The notes under the pieces were generated by a model. The model saw only the letters and a list, made by a program, of their open reading frames with translations. It was not told where the DNA came from and did no database searches. This document shows positions 1-9,890 of a stretch of 64,000 nt of DNA, piece after piece (positions within the stretch are counted from its first letter, which is position 1; the number at the start of each line of letters is the position of its first letter). A program made the translations under genes and the position numbers. The DNA comes from Clostridiales bacterium (lineage in GTDB: Bacteria; Bacillota; Clostridia; Oscillospirales; Acutalibacteraceae): NCBI GenBank assembly GCA_019422525.1, contig JAHZDE010000006.1:45018-109017 (forward strand), in the 5' to 3' direction.

Positions 1-2
1 CC

Positions 3-1301
<1,299 letters not shown>

Positions 1302-1321
1302 CGAAAAGGAACCTGGATAAA

Positions 1322-1345
1322 GCGGGGAGGTTTTTCCCTCTCCGC
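1322..1345 (+). other. Hairpin between collagen-like gene and glycosyltransferase
   Basis: A 9-bp stem (1322-1330 with 1337-1345, one G-T pair) encloses a T-rich loop. No T-tract follows, so it is more likely an mRNA stabiliser or processing site than a full terminator. The two genes may therefore be cotranscribed. Confidence 0.4.
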
Positions 1346-1377
1346 CATACATGAATGCTGGGAGAAGGAGGCGCGAT

Positions 1378-2475
1378 ATGGTAACCATCAGCCTGTGCAT
1401 GATTGTGAAAAATGAAGAAGAGGTTTTATCCCGATGTCTGGATTCTGTGCAGGGAGCCGTGGAAGAGATTATCATTGTGGATACCGGCAGTACGGATAAT
1501 ACCGTGAACATTGCCCGGCAATATACCAATCAAGTGCTGTTTTTCCCTTGGCGGGACGATTTTTCCGCTGCCAGAAATGTGTCTTTTGAAGCCGCCCAAA
1601 TGGACTATTGCATGTGGCTGGATGCCGATGATGTGCTGGAGGACGAAAACCGGGAAAAATTGATACAAATAAAAGAAACCCTTTCGCCGGACACCGATGT
1701 GGTGATGCTTCCCTATCATGGGGGATTCGATTCTTCTGGACGCCCCACCTTGACCTACTACCGGGAGAGGCTTCTCCGACGGGACAGAAATTTTCGGTGG
1801 GAAGGGGCTGTCCATGAATGTATTGCCCCCCGGGGGAAAATCGTCTATGGTGATGCGGCGGTTTCCCATCGGAAAATGCACCCCAGCGACGGGAACCGAA
1901 ATCTTCGCATTTATCAGGCCAAGGTGGAAGCGGGAGAGAAGCTGCGCCCTCGGGATCAGTTTTATTATGGCAGAGAACTGGTAAGTCATAATCTTCGGCA
2001 GGAGGCAGTCAGAGTTTTGCAGGAATTTGTGGATTCCGGTAAAGGATGGAGGGAAAACTGTATCGAAGCCCTGCGAAATATTGCCTGGTGCCGAAAACAG
2101 GATGGGGAGAGAAAAAAAGCGCTGCGGGCTCTTTTGCAGGCGCTGGAATTTGGCGCGCCTGGGGGAGAGCTGTGCTGTGATTTGGGAGACTGGTTTCGGG
2201 AAGAAAAGCGGTATCAAACGGCGATTTTCTGGTATCAGTGCGCCGCCCGGCAGAAAATGGAGCCTCAAACCGGCGGATTTGTCATACCGGATTGTTATGG
2301 ATATTTGCCATGGCTGCAAATGAGCCTTTGCTGGTATGCGCTGGGCAATTTACAGCAGGCCTTCAACTGTAATGAGAGAGCGCTGCACTTTCATCCCGGT
2401 GATTCTATCTGCCTTGGAAACCGTGCCTTTTATCAGAGTACGATGAAAGAGATGCCCCGGCAGGAAAAAGTGTAA
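1378..2475 (+). CDS. Family 2 glycosyltransferase with TPR-like C-terminal half
   Basis: The product has 365 residues. The start at 1378 is set by AAGGAGG at 1365-1371; an in-frame ATG at 1351 has no such site. The N-terminus is a GT-A fold: S-L-C-M-I-V-K-N-E-E at residues 5-14, D-T-G-S-T-D at 35-40 and the metal-binding L-D-A-D-D at 81-85. The C-terminal ~170 residues are helical with repeat-like W/Y/A spacing, as in the TPR-containing glycosyltransferases that modify proteins. Sitting 76 bp behind the collagen-like gene, it is a good candidate for adding sugars to that protein. The acceptor is inferred; the family call is firm. Confidence 0.85.
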   Translation: MVTISLCMIVKNEEEVLSRCLDSVQGAVEEIIIVDTGSTDNTVNIARQYTNQVLFFPWRDDFSAARNVSFEAAQMDYCMWLDADDVLEDENREKLIQIKETLSPDTDVVMLPYHGGFDSSGRPTLTYYRERLLRRDRNFRWEGAVHECIAPRGKIVYGDAAVSHRKMHPSDGNRNLRIYQAKVEAGEKLRPRDQFYYGRELVSHNLRQEAVRVLQEFVDSGKGWRENCIEALRNIAWCRKQDGERKKALRALLQALEFGAPGGELCCDLGDWFREEKRYQTAIFWYQCAARQKMEPQTGGFVIPDCYGYLPWLQMSLCWYALGNLQQAFNCNERALHFHPGDSICLGNRAFYQSTMKEMPRQEKV

Positions 2476-2508
2476 ACAAAATTGTATCCTTCGTAACAGG
2501 ATTGTAAA

Positions 2509-2537
2509 TTGCTGTTTGCAGCGGAAAGGGCTATAAT
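2509..2537 (+). promoter_or_regulatory. Promoter of ispDF
   Basis: TTGCTG at 2509-2514 and a perfect TATAAT at 2532-2537 are separated by 17 bp. Transcription would begin near 2544, ahead of the ribosome site at about 2550-2558. Confidence 0.6.
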
Positions 2538-2571
2538 GAAAGACGCTGTAGGAAAGGAGCGGATTTTTGAT

Positions 2572-3735
2572 ATGACAGATACCGTATGTGCGGTGGTAGT
2601 AGCTGCCGGAAGCTCTTCCCGTATGGGAGGCAGTGTGCCCAAACAGCTAATGGAGCTGTGCGGTAAGCCGGTATTATCCCACACTCTGTCGGCATTTGAG
2701 AAAACGCCCGAGGTGGAAACCGTTGTGGTAGTATGCCGGGAAGAGGACATGGCCCGGATAAAAGAGATAACAGAAAATTTTTCCAAAATAAAAGCCCTGG
2801 TGCCCGGCGGAAAAACCCGCCAGGCATCGGTGGCGGCAGGAGTGAAAGCCGCCGGAGAATGTGGATTTGTGGCCATTCATGACGGCGCCCGCCCGCTGAT
2901 TACGCCGGAGGAAATTCGGCAAGTGGTGGAAGACGCCAAAATCTGGGGCGCATCGACTTTGGCCGCACCGGTAACGGATACCATCAAAACGGCGGGGGAA
3001 CAGGAATTGGTGGAAGAGACGCTGGACAGAAGCATTCTTCGGGCTGTGCAGACGCCGCAGGTTTTCCGAAAAGACGAGTATGTCCGAGCCATGGAAGCGG
3101 CAAAAGCGGCGGGAAAAGACTTTACCGACGACTGCCAGCTGATGGAATTTTCCGGAAAACCGGTACATCTCTGTCCCGGAAAGTGGAGCAACTTAAAACT
3201 AACGACTCCCGAGGATTTCCTCTTTGCCCGGGGAATTCTCATGGAGCGGGAAGAAAGGAAGAACGGTATGCGGATTGGACACGGATATGACGTACACCGG
3301 CTGACAGAAGGCCGAAAGCTAATTTTGGGCGGGGTGGAAATCCCGTGGAATAAGGGACTGTTGGGTCATTCGGACGCAGATGTGCTGGCCCATGCTATAG
3401 CGGACGCACTTCTGGGAGCGGCAGCGCTGGGGGATATTGGAAAACTGTTCCCGGACAATGACCCGGCCTATAAAGGGGCAGACAGCCTGAAACTGCTGGC
3501 AGAAGTATGCCGTCGGGTACGGGAAGCCGGCTATGAGGTGGAAAATATAGATGCTACCATTCTGGCCCAAGCGCCCAAGCTGCGGCCGTATATTGACAGG
3601 ATGCGGGAAAATCTGGCGGCAGCCTGCGGGATTTCCCCCGGACAGGTGAGCGTCAAGGCCACTACCGAAGAGGGCTTGGGCTTTACCGGAGCCGGCGAAG
3701 GAATGGCCGCTCATAGTGTTTGCCTTCTGCGCTGA
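2572..3735 (+). CDS. ispDF: Bifunctional IspD/IspF: MEP cytidylyltransferase and MECDP synthase
   Basis: The 387-residue fusion carries out two non-consecutive steps of the MEP isoprenoid pathway. Residues 1-232 are IspD, with the nucleotide loop A-A-G-S-S-S-R-M-G at 11-19, K-Q near 24, and the H-D-G-A-R-P and T-P-Q motifs. Residues 233-387 are IspF, opening with [10 protein letters not shown], then G-H-S-D-A-D-V (zinc ligands) and [11 protein letters not shown] near the end. The start at 2572 follows GGAAAGGAG. The Met that opens the IspF half (3268) has its own AAAGGAAG upstream, so a separate IspF could also be made. Cytoplasmic enzyme; IspE is not in the window. Confidence 0.93.
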   Translation: MTDTVCAVVVAAGSSSRMGGSVPKQLMELCGKPVLSHTLSAFEKTPEVETVVVVCREEDMARIKEITENFSKIKALVPGGKTRQASVAAGVKAAGECGFVAIHDGARPLITPEEIRQVVEDAKIWGASTLAAPVTDTIKTAGEQELVEETLDRSILRAVQTPQVFRKDEYVRAMEAAKAAGKDFTDDCQLMEFSGKPVHLCPGKWSNLKLTTPEDFLFARGILMEREERKNGMRIGHGYDVHRLTEGRKLILGGVEIPWNKGLLGHSDADVLAHAIADALLGAAALGDIGKLFPDNDPAYKGADSLKLLAEVCRRVREAGYEVENIDATILAQAPKLRPYIDRMRENLAAACGISPGQVSVKATTEEGLGFTGAGEGMAAHSVCLLR

Positions 3736-3822
3736 GGTAAAAATGGACAAATCTGTCCCGGACTGCATATTCTGGAACGCGGGGGCTTTGCTCCGCCAGT
3801 TTTCAGAGAGGTGGTCTTTTGG

Positions 3823-4050
3823 ATGGAAAAACCTGTAATACAGGTCAGTTCCGTCACATACGCCATGAAGGGCCGTGACATTTTGTTCCATCACGGAATC
3901 CGGGCTTATGTGGAGCGCAGTACCCGCTCCAGCAAAGCCGGCTGCGGTTACAGCCTGTATGTGCCGGAAAAGACTGATGAGGCGGAAGAAATTCTCCGCC
4001 GGGAAAACTTTAAAATTCTTGGCAGGCGTGAAAGGTCGGAGCTGCGATGA
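3823..4050 (+). CDS. DUF3343 protein, putative Se/S carrier-like
   Basis: A 75-residue protein. The ATG at 3823 is preceded by AGAGAGGTGG. It has the short alpha/beta layout of the DUF3343 family (Pfam name: putative Se/S carrier protein-like), with one central cysteine at residue 41 in the G-C-G-Y context where a thiol carrier would be expected. Its stop overlaps the start of the next gene by ATGA. That gene is a class V aminotransferase of the cysteine-desulfurase-like EF2568 type, a common partner. A role in passing sulfur or selenium from that enzyme is plausible but unproven for the family. Confidence 0.7.
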   Translation: MEKPVIQVSSVTYAMKGRDILFHHGIRAYVERSTRSSKAGCGYSLYVPEKTDEAEEILRRENFKILGRRERSELR

Positions 4051-5198
4051 TTTATCTGGATAATGCAGCCACCACCTTTCCAAAACCTGCTTCCGTAAAA
4101 ATGGCAATCGAGCAGGCCATGGCCCGTCTGGGGGCAAATCCCGGAAGAGGTGGTTATGCTATGAGTATGGCCGCCGCCCGGGAAGTGTACCAATGTCGGG
4201 TGGAAGTCAACGAGTTCTTCCATGGGCCAGGCCCCGAAAATGTGGTGTTTCCCCTCAACTGTACCCAGGCGTTGAATCTGGTGCTCAAGGGTTGGCTGCG
4301 GCCGGGGGACCATGTGGTGGTTTCCGATTTGGAGCACAATGCAGTGATGCGGCCGCTGCAAGCCCTTTCGGGAAAAGGGGTAACGTGGACAAAGGCTCAT
4401 GTAACGCCGGGGGATAACGATGCAACGGTAGACGCTTTCCGAAAAGCCTTGACCGGAAAAACCCGGCTGATTGTCTGCACCCATGCTTCCAATGTGTGGG
4501 GGTTCCGGCTGCCGGTGGAGCGTATTGGCGCCATGGCTCGTGAATATGGGATTCCGATAGCACTGGATTGTGCCCAGAGTGCCGGGGTGCTTCCTATTGA
4601 TATGGAGGATATGGGGGTAGATTTTCTTTGTGCTGCCGGACACAAGGGGCTATATGGTCCCATGGGTACGGGAATCCTGATAGCAGCCCAGGGGAGTAAG
4701 CTTTCCACCATATTGGAAGGGGGGACGGGAAATGAATCCCGGAACCTGAACCAGCCAGCAGAAATGCCGGAGCATCTGGAAAGCGGTACGGTAAACGTAC
4801 CGGGAATTGCCGGGCTGCGTGCCGGTATCCGGTTTGTGAGGCGTCAGGGAGAGGGCCTATACCGGCGAGAGATGGCCTATGTGCAGGAATTGTACGACCG
4901 TCTTGCAAAAATTCCCGAAGTGATTTTGTATACCCCAAGACCGGAATATGGCCGGTGTGTCCCACTGCTTTCGTGTAATGTCAAAGGCCTTTCCAGCGAG
5001 GAAGCTGCCGCAGAACTGGCAAAGTGGGGAATCGCTGTGCGGGCAGGACTTCACTGTGCACCGGCGGCCCACGAAACCATGGGAACCTTGGAAACCGGGG
5101 CTATTCGCATGGCCCCTTCAGGTTTTAGCAATATTGCTGAAATCCCGGGGGTCGTCAATGGGTTTTTGAAAATGATTCATAGAAAATTTGCAAAATGA
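4047..5198 (+). CDS. Class V aminotransferase, cysteine desulfurase-like (EF2568 type)
   Basis: This 383-residue PLP enzyme starts inside the stop of the DUF3343 gene (4047-4050), so the pair is translationally coupled. It opens with M-I-Y-L-D-N-A-A-T-T-F-P-K-P, typical of the class V group. The PLP lysine is K200 in A-G-H-K-G-L-Y-G-P-M-G-T-G. A conserved cysteine, C337 in G-L-H-C-A-P, sits where group II desulfurases (SufS/CsdA) hold their persulfide cysteine. The subfamily is often linked to selenium or molybdenum-hydroxylase genes, but none is nearby here. The likely reaction is release of S or Se from cysteine or selenocysteine; the true substrate is unknown. Confidence 0.85.
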   Translation: MIYLDNAATTFPKPASVKMAIEQAMARLGANPGRGGYAMSMAAAREVYQCRVEVNEFFHGPGPENVVFPLNCTQALNLVLKGWLRPGDHVVVSDLEHNAVMRPLQALSGKGVTWTKAHVTPGDNDATVDAFRKALTGKTRLIVCTHASNVWGFRLPVERIGAMAREYGIPIALDCAQSAGVLPIDMEDMGVDFLCAAGHKGLYGPMGTGILIAAQGSKLSTILEGGTGNESRNLNQPAEMPEHLESGTVNVPGIAGLRAGIRFVRRQGEGLYRREMAYVQELYDRLAKIPEVILYTPRPEYGRCVPLLSCNVKGLSSEEAAAELAKWGIAVRAGLHCAPAAHETMGTLETGAIRMAPSGFSNIAEIPGVVNGFLKMIHRKFAK

Positions 5199-5226
5199 TT
5201 GAATCTGGAACCAGATATGGTAGAAT
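5199..5226 (+). promoter_or_regulatory. Promoter of cdaA-cdaR
   Basis: TTGAAT at 5199-5204 and TAGAAT at 5221-5226 are 16 bp apart. A TGG immediately before the -10 makes it an extended -10 element. It starts right after the aminotransferase stop codon. Confidence 0.5.
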
Positions 5227-5341
5227 AAAAGAAAGAGATTTGACGGGAAAATAGAGAGGTCCGGTAATTGTCAGGGAGAAGAAAAAGCCGGGAAAAATAC
5301 CTTTGTGATAGAGACTGAAAATGCGGGAAGGATGGAAAGCA

Positions 5342-6217
5342 ATGGAGGTCGTTCAGCAATTTTGGGAATTGTTTGTGGATTTGGTACGCCAGTTTAAAGC
5401 TAAGGATGTACTGGATGTGCTGGCGGTTGCCTTTATTATTTACAGCGCAATTAAACTGGTGCGGGAATCTCGGGCGGAACAGCTGGTAAAAGGTCTGCTG
5501 CTGGTGGTCGTAGTGTTTGCCGTGTCCAATTATCTGGATTTGCTCATGATGAAAGAACTGCTCAATATGTTCTTCCAGTTTACCATGGTGGCACTGCTGG
5601 TAGTTTTCCAGCCGGAACTTCGCCGGGCGCTGGAGCAGATGGGACGTAATGGCGTGAGTAAACCTCTTTCGTTGGCCTCGACTCAGAAGGATACGGAAAC
5701 CGAACTGCAAAATCAGCGCCGGGGTATCAACGCGGTAGCTGACGCCTGCATGACGCTGCAAAAGCAGAAAATGGGCGCACTGATTGTATTTGAAAGAAAA
5801 ACCAAGCTGAAAGAAATTGTGGATACCGGTACGGTGGTCAACGCGGAGCCGACAGCTGCTATTATCGGAAATATCTTTTTCAACAAGGCACCTCTGCATG
5901 ACGGCGCTATGGTGATGCGGGATGGTATGGTATATGCGGCCGGGTGCATTTTGCCGCTGACCAAGAACGACAGCATCAGTATTGATTTGGGAACTCGACA
6001 CCGGGCAGCTATCGGTATGAGCGAAAATTCCGATGCGGTCGTGGTAGTGGTTTCGGAAGAAACAGGACAGATTTCCATTGCTGTTAACGGAATCCTGACC
6101 CGAAATTATACGAGAGAAACGCTGGTAAACGCACTGGAAAGCATGACCCTTCCTGAGACAGTGGGAGATAAGAAGCCGGGATTTTTCAGCATCAGGAGGA
6201 GGGGGAAAAAAGAATGA
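5342..6217 (+). CDS. cdaA: Diadenylate cyclase CdaA (c-di-AMP synthase)
   Basis: The 291-residue membrane enzyme condenses two ATP into c-di-AMP, which controls potassium and osmolyte balance and cell-wall strength. Three hydrophobic segments lie in residues 15-85, followed by the DAC domain with D-G-A at 187-189 and R-H-R at 219-221, both needed for catalysis. ATG 5342 is preferred because GGAAGG lies upstream; an earlier in-frame ATG at 5321 has no site. It overlaps cdaR by ATGA. The usual third gene, glmM, is missing here. Confidence 0.93.
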   Translation: MEVVQQFWELFVDLVRQFKAKDVLDVLAVAFIIYSAIKLVRESRAEQLVKGLLLVVVVFAVSNYLDLLMMKELLNMFFQFTMVALLVVFQPELRRALEQMGRNGVSKPLSLASTQKDTETELQNQRRGINAVADACMTLQKQKMGALIVFERKTKLKEIVDTGTVVNAEPTAAIIGNIFFNKAPLHDGAMVMRDGMVYAAGCILPLTKNDSISIDLGTRHRAAIGMSENSDAVVVVVSEETGQISIAVNGILTRNYTRETLVNALESMTLPETVGDKKPGFFSIRRRGKKE

Positions 6218-7557
6218 AGTTGTTATTCTGGAAAAAAAGCGGCAAAAAGGAGGAGCAGGCCAAAGAATCAGTCCATGAACAGGGAAAAGAAAAAAAGCGC
6301 CTGAATATTTCCGATTTGTTTTATAACAACCAATTTGTCATGGTCTTTTCTCTTATAGCCGCACTGATATTGTGGTTTATCATGTCCTTGACTAACACAA
6401 CCGAGCGGCCCCGAGAGGTGGGAGATGTTCCCATCAGCGTAGAGCTTTCCACTGCCGCCCAGGAGGAAAACCTGAAAATTTTTGAGCAATCTGCGGATAC
6501 AGCAACGGTATCGGTATCGGGCAACAGCGTGATTGTCAATCGTCTGCAAGGAAGCGATATGAAGGCTGCTGCTACCCTATCTTCCGTTACCCTTTCTTCT
6601 ACTGGAATGACGGAATATACCCTGACGCTGACGCCGGAAAAAGTGACAAACGAGTTGTCTGACTATACGCTGGTATCGGTTAATCCCCGGGAAGTGACAG
6701 TATGGGTAGACCGATATCAAGAAAAGGCATTTACTATTGAAAGTAATCTGCAATATGGGCGGGATGATAAGTATTACTATAATACACCTACTCTGTCTTC
6801 CGATTCCGTGACGATTTCCGGCCCGGCCAGTTCGGTGAAAAAAGTGGATAAGGTGGTGGCAAGCTATTCCACAGAGGAAGTGCTGACTTCCACTAAAATT
6901 TTCCAGTGCAACCTGACAGCCTATGACGTTAATGGAGAAGCCATTGATGACAAATACCTGGAATTCAGCACTCAGACGGTCGATGTCACCGTGTCGGTGT
7001 TCCCGCGCCAAGAGGTAGAACTGGTTGCCAGCGGAATCAATATGCCCAAGAACTTTTCCAGTTCCCGCATGACGGTGGCCCCGGAAAAAATCATTATTGC
7101 AGGGCCTGAAGATGTGCTGAAAAATATGACGTCCATTACGCTGGACCCAGTGGACTTTTCCAATGTGAATCTTTCCAATACGAAAATCCCCATTACCCTT
7201 TCTCTGCCCACCGGCTTTAAAAACATCAGCAACAGCTGGAATGTGGAAGTCAATATTGACTTGGACGGATATGATGAAAAGGATGTACAGCTGCTGGCCA
7301 AAAATATTACCGTTAAGAATCCCGGGGCAGACCAAACAGTTCAGGTGCTGACGGATTCACTGACAATTCATGCCGTGGGGCCTGAGTCAGAAATCAAAGC
7401 GCTGAGCTCGGATGATGTATACGGTACTATTGATATGACTGGTCAAAATGACGCGTCGGGTTCGGTGGAACTGCCAGTTACAGTTGGATTTACAGATGCC
7501 AATGGCTGTTGGGCTTATGGGAAGTATACGGTGAGTGTATCGGTGAGTAAAAAATAG
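6214..7557 (+). CDS. cdaR: CdaR, YbbR-domain regulator of CdaA
   Basis: The 447-residue protein has a Lys/Glu-rich cytoplasmic start, one membrane segment at about residues 44-62, and an extracytoplasmic part built of about four YbbR-like beta repeats of 80-90 residues. Repeat cues are the recurring V-T-V/V-S-V strands and the S-G-P-A-S-S-V and A-G-P-E-D-V type turns. CdaR proteins bind CdaA in the membrane and adjust c-di-AMP output. The start codon lies within the cdaA stop (6214-6217), so the two are made together. A strong terminator follows. Confidence 0.9.
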   Translation: MKLLFWKKSGKKEEQAKESVHEQGKEKKRLNISDLFYNNQFVMVFSLIAALILWFIMSLTNTTERPREVGDVPISVELSTAAQEENLKIFEQSADTATVSVSGNSVIVNRLQGSDMKAAATLSSVTLSSTGMTEYTLTLTPEKVTNELSDYTLVSVNPREVTVWVDRYQEKAFTIESNLQYGRDDKYYYNTPTLSSDSVTISGPASSVKKVDKVVASYSTEEVLTSTKIFQCNLTAYDVNGEAIDDKYLEFSTQTVDVTVSVFPRQEVELVASGINMPKNFSSSRMTVAPEKIIIAGPEDVLKNMTSITLDPVDFSNVNLSNTKIPITLSLPTGFKNISNSWNVEVNIDLDGYDEKDVQLLAKNITVKNPGADQTVQVLTDSLTIHAVGPESEIKALSSDDVYGTIDMTGQNDASGSVELPVTVGFTDANGCWAYGKYTVSVSVSKK

Positions 7558-7615
7558 TTTGGCGATTGTGCGAAATTTTTATTTTGGCAGCGTTAAATAG
7601 AAAAACGGATACTTG

Positions 7616-7653
7616 GGAAACCGGCTTTTATCAGCCGGTTTCCTTGTTTTTTT
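7616..7653 (+). terminator. Rho-independent terminator after cdaR
   Basis: An 11-bp perfect stem (7616-7626 with 7633-7643), a 6-nt loop and the T-rich run TTGTTTTTTT. Confidence 0.9.
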
Positions 7654-7720
7654 CACAGGAATTCAGGGTGGAAAAGGGGAAAAAACGGTGAAAAATCCCT
7701 GTAAAGACTGTCGTTTCCTA

Positions 7721-7749
7721 TTGAATTGGGAAAATGAAAATGGTACAAT
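7721..7749 (+). promoter_or_regulatory. Promoter of the recJ operon
   Basis: TTGAAT at 7721-7726, 17-bp spacer, TACAAT at 7744-7749. Transcription would begin near 7756, downstream of the most upstream in-frame ATG (7750). This argues for a later recJ start. Confidence 0.6.
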
Positions 7750-7797
7750 ATGAAAAATATGCCGGTTACATTCGGTATGGGAAGAGCGGTGTCATCT

Positions 7798-9843
7798 TTG
7801 CAGGTAAAAAATTGGAATGTTCGCCCACTACAAAAAGAAAATGCTGCCAGAATCGCGGAACAAACCGGGATTCCCTTTTTTCTGGCCATGATGCTGGAAA
7901 TCAGGGGGTTCCATACTGCTGAGGCAGCCGCAGCGTTTTTACAAGGCGGGGATTCTCTGTCCAGTCCTTATCTGCTGCCGGATATGGAAAAAGCAGCTGC
8001 CAGACTGCGGCGGGGAATCGATGATTTTGAAAAAATTGCCGTCTATGGCGATTATGATGCCGATGGAGTTACAGCTACCTCTATCTTGTTTTCCTATTTG
8101 CAGACCTGCGGCGCTGATGTTTTGTATTATATCCCCGAAAGAGAAGGGGAAGGCTATGGAATGAACTTGCAGGCAGTGGAAAAACTTGCACAGCAGGGCG
8201 TTCAGCTGATAGTCACGGTGGATAATGGCATTTCGTCTCACCAAGAGGTAAAACGGGCCAAAGAGCTTGGGATGGATGTGATTATTACTGACCATCATCG
8301 GCCCCAAAGCACCCTGCCCGAGGCGGTAGCGGTAGTGGATGCATGGCGGCTGGACAGCCGGTGTCCGTTTAAAGATTTTTCCGGGGTAGGCGTGGCGTTC
8401 CAACTAATGATGGCACTGGAAATGGAGGATGGAGACCCACAAAGCCTGCTGGACAATTATGCTGATTTGGCGGCAATTGGTACCATTGGAGATGTGGTTC
8501 CTTTGACCGGGGAAAACCGCACATTGGTAAAAGCAGGTTTGCGGATGCTGCAAGTACCCGAAAGGGCAGGAATTCGGGCGTTGCTGCGACATGCTTCCAT
8601 GGAAGGCAAGACCCTAAATGCGGTCAATGTAGCGTTTTCGCTGGTTCCCCGCATCAATGCCACTGGCCGGATGGGGTCTTCGGAACGGGCCGTTAGCCTT
8701 TTGACCAGTGAAGACGAGGCAGAAGCCGAAAGTTTGGCGGCAGATATTTGTGAAGACAATGAAAGACGCCGTCAGACTGAATTGGAAATTATGAAAAAAG
8801 TGGCGGCTCTTTTGGAAAAGGAACCGGAAAGAGTACATGACAGGGTACTGGTAGTAGAAGGGGAAGGCTGGCATCATGGGGTTATTGGGATTGTGGCAGC
8901 CCGATTAACCGAACATTTTGGAAAGCCTTGTATGGTGCTTTCGGTTTCGGAGGAGGAAACTAAGGGCTCAGGAAGAAGTATCGAAGGTTTTTCGCTTTTT
9001 GAAGCGGTGGATGCCTGTAAGGCGCTGTTGACCCGATATGGCGGGCATCCCATGGCAGCGGGACTATCTCTTCCCACAAAGAATATAGAAGCGTTTCGGC
9101 GGGAAATTAACCGGTATGCGGCAAAACAGAAGGAAATGCCCATCCCCAGTTTGACGCTGGATTGCCGGCTGAACCCGGCGGCATTGCGGGTGGAGCTGCC
9201 GGAGCTTTTGGAAGAAATGGAGCCTTTTGGAGAGGGAAACCCGTCGCCGCTGTTTGGGTTATATGGCATGACGCTGAAGGAGATTTCGCCAGTAGGTTCA
9301 GGCAAGCATCTTCGCCTTGGTTTTGGAAAAGGAAGCGCGTCGGTACACTGTATGAAGTTCTCCACAACGGCGGAAGAGTTCCCTTATCGGATAGGGGACG
9401 TGATGGATTTGGCGGTGTCGCTGGATGCCCGAGAATTCCGGGGAGAAAAAAATCTCAGTGTGGTCATTCGAGACTGTCGCCCATCTGATGCTGACTTTAC
9501 CATACTGCTGAAGCAGGAGAGACTGTATGAGAAACTTTGCCGGAAAGAGCCTCTTTCCCGGGAAGAAAAGGATAGCCTTCTGCCCCGGCGGGAGGATTTT
9601 GCAGGGGTCTATCGTTTTTTGCGGCAAAATGGCGGCTGGAATGGCCCGGCCATGTTCCTCTGGTATCGGATGAAATTCACGTCGCTCCATATGGGGCGGC
9701 TGCTGTTTTTATTGGATATCATGGAGGAGCGGGGGCTGATTACCCGGAAAAATCGGGGCAGCCGTGTTTTAATAGAACTTCGGCCGGTACAGGGCAAAGT
9801 GGATTTAAACGCTTCGCCTTTAATGGGCCGTCTGGCAGAATAA
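7798..9843 (+). CDS. recJ: Single-stranded-DNA-specific exonuclease RecJ
   Basis: A DHH/DHHA1 5'-to-3' exonuclease for recombination and repair, 681 residues from the chosen TTG at 7798. That start follows GGGAAGAG and places the family's W-N-V-R-P close to the N-terminus. ATGs at 7750, 7759 and 7777 lack ribosome sites, and the first precedes the predicted transcript. Motifs: Y-G-D-Y-D-A-D-G-V (manganese site), V-D-N-G-I, T-D-H-H-R-P, and the DHHA1 signature G-R-S-I-E-G-F-S ... Y-G-G-H-P-M-A-A-G. The C-terminal ~130 residues form an extra domain seen in Firmicutes RecJ. The rel gene follows 47 bp later, so they likely share a transcript. Confidence 0.92.
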   Translation: MQVKNWNVRPLQKENAARIAEQTGIPFFLAMMLEIRGFHTAEAAAAFLQGGDSLSSPYLLPDMEKAAARLRRGIDDFEKIAVYGDYDADGVTATSILFSYLQTCGADVLYYIPEREGEGYGMNLQAVEKLAQQGVQLIVTVDNGISSHQEVKRAKELGMDVIITDHHRPQSTLPEAVAVVDAWRLDSRCPFKDFSGVGVAFQLMMALEMEDGDPQSLLDNYADLAAIGTIGDVVPLTGENRTLVKAGLRMLQVPERAGIRALLRHASMEGKTLNAVNVAFSLVPRINATGRMGSSERAVSLLTSEDEAEAESLAADICEDNERRRQTELEIMKKVAALLEKEPERVHDRVLVVEGEGWHHGVIGIVAARLTEHFGKPCMVLSVSEEETKGSGRSIEGFSLFEAVDACKALLTRYGGHPMAAGLSLPTKNIEAFRREINRYAAKQKEMPIPSLTLDCRLNPAALRVELPELLEEMEPFGEGNPSPLFGLYGMTLKEISPVGSGKHLRLGFGKGSASVHCMKFSTTAEEFPYRIGDVMDLAVSLDAREFRGEKNLSVVIRDCRPSDADFTILLKQERLYEKLCRKEPLSREEKDSLLPRREDFAGVYRFLRQNGGWNGPAMFLWYRMKFTSLHMGRLLFLLDIMEERGLITRKNRGSRVLIELRPVQGKVDLNASPLMGRLAE

Positions 9844-9890
9844 CCTAATGCTGGAAAGTAAGGAGAATTGGAAGAAGGAGGGTGCCTGAG

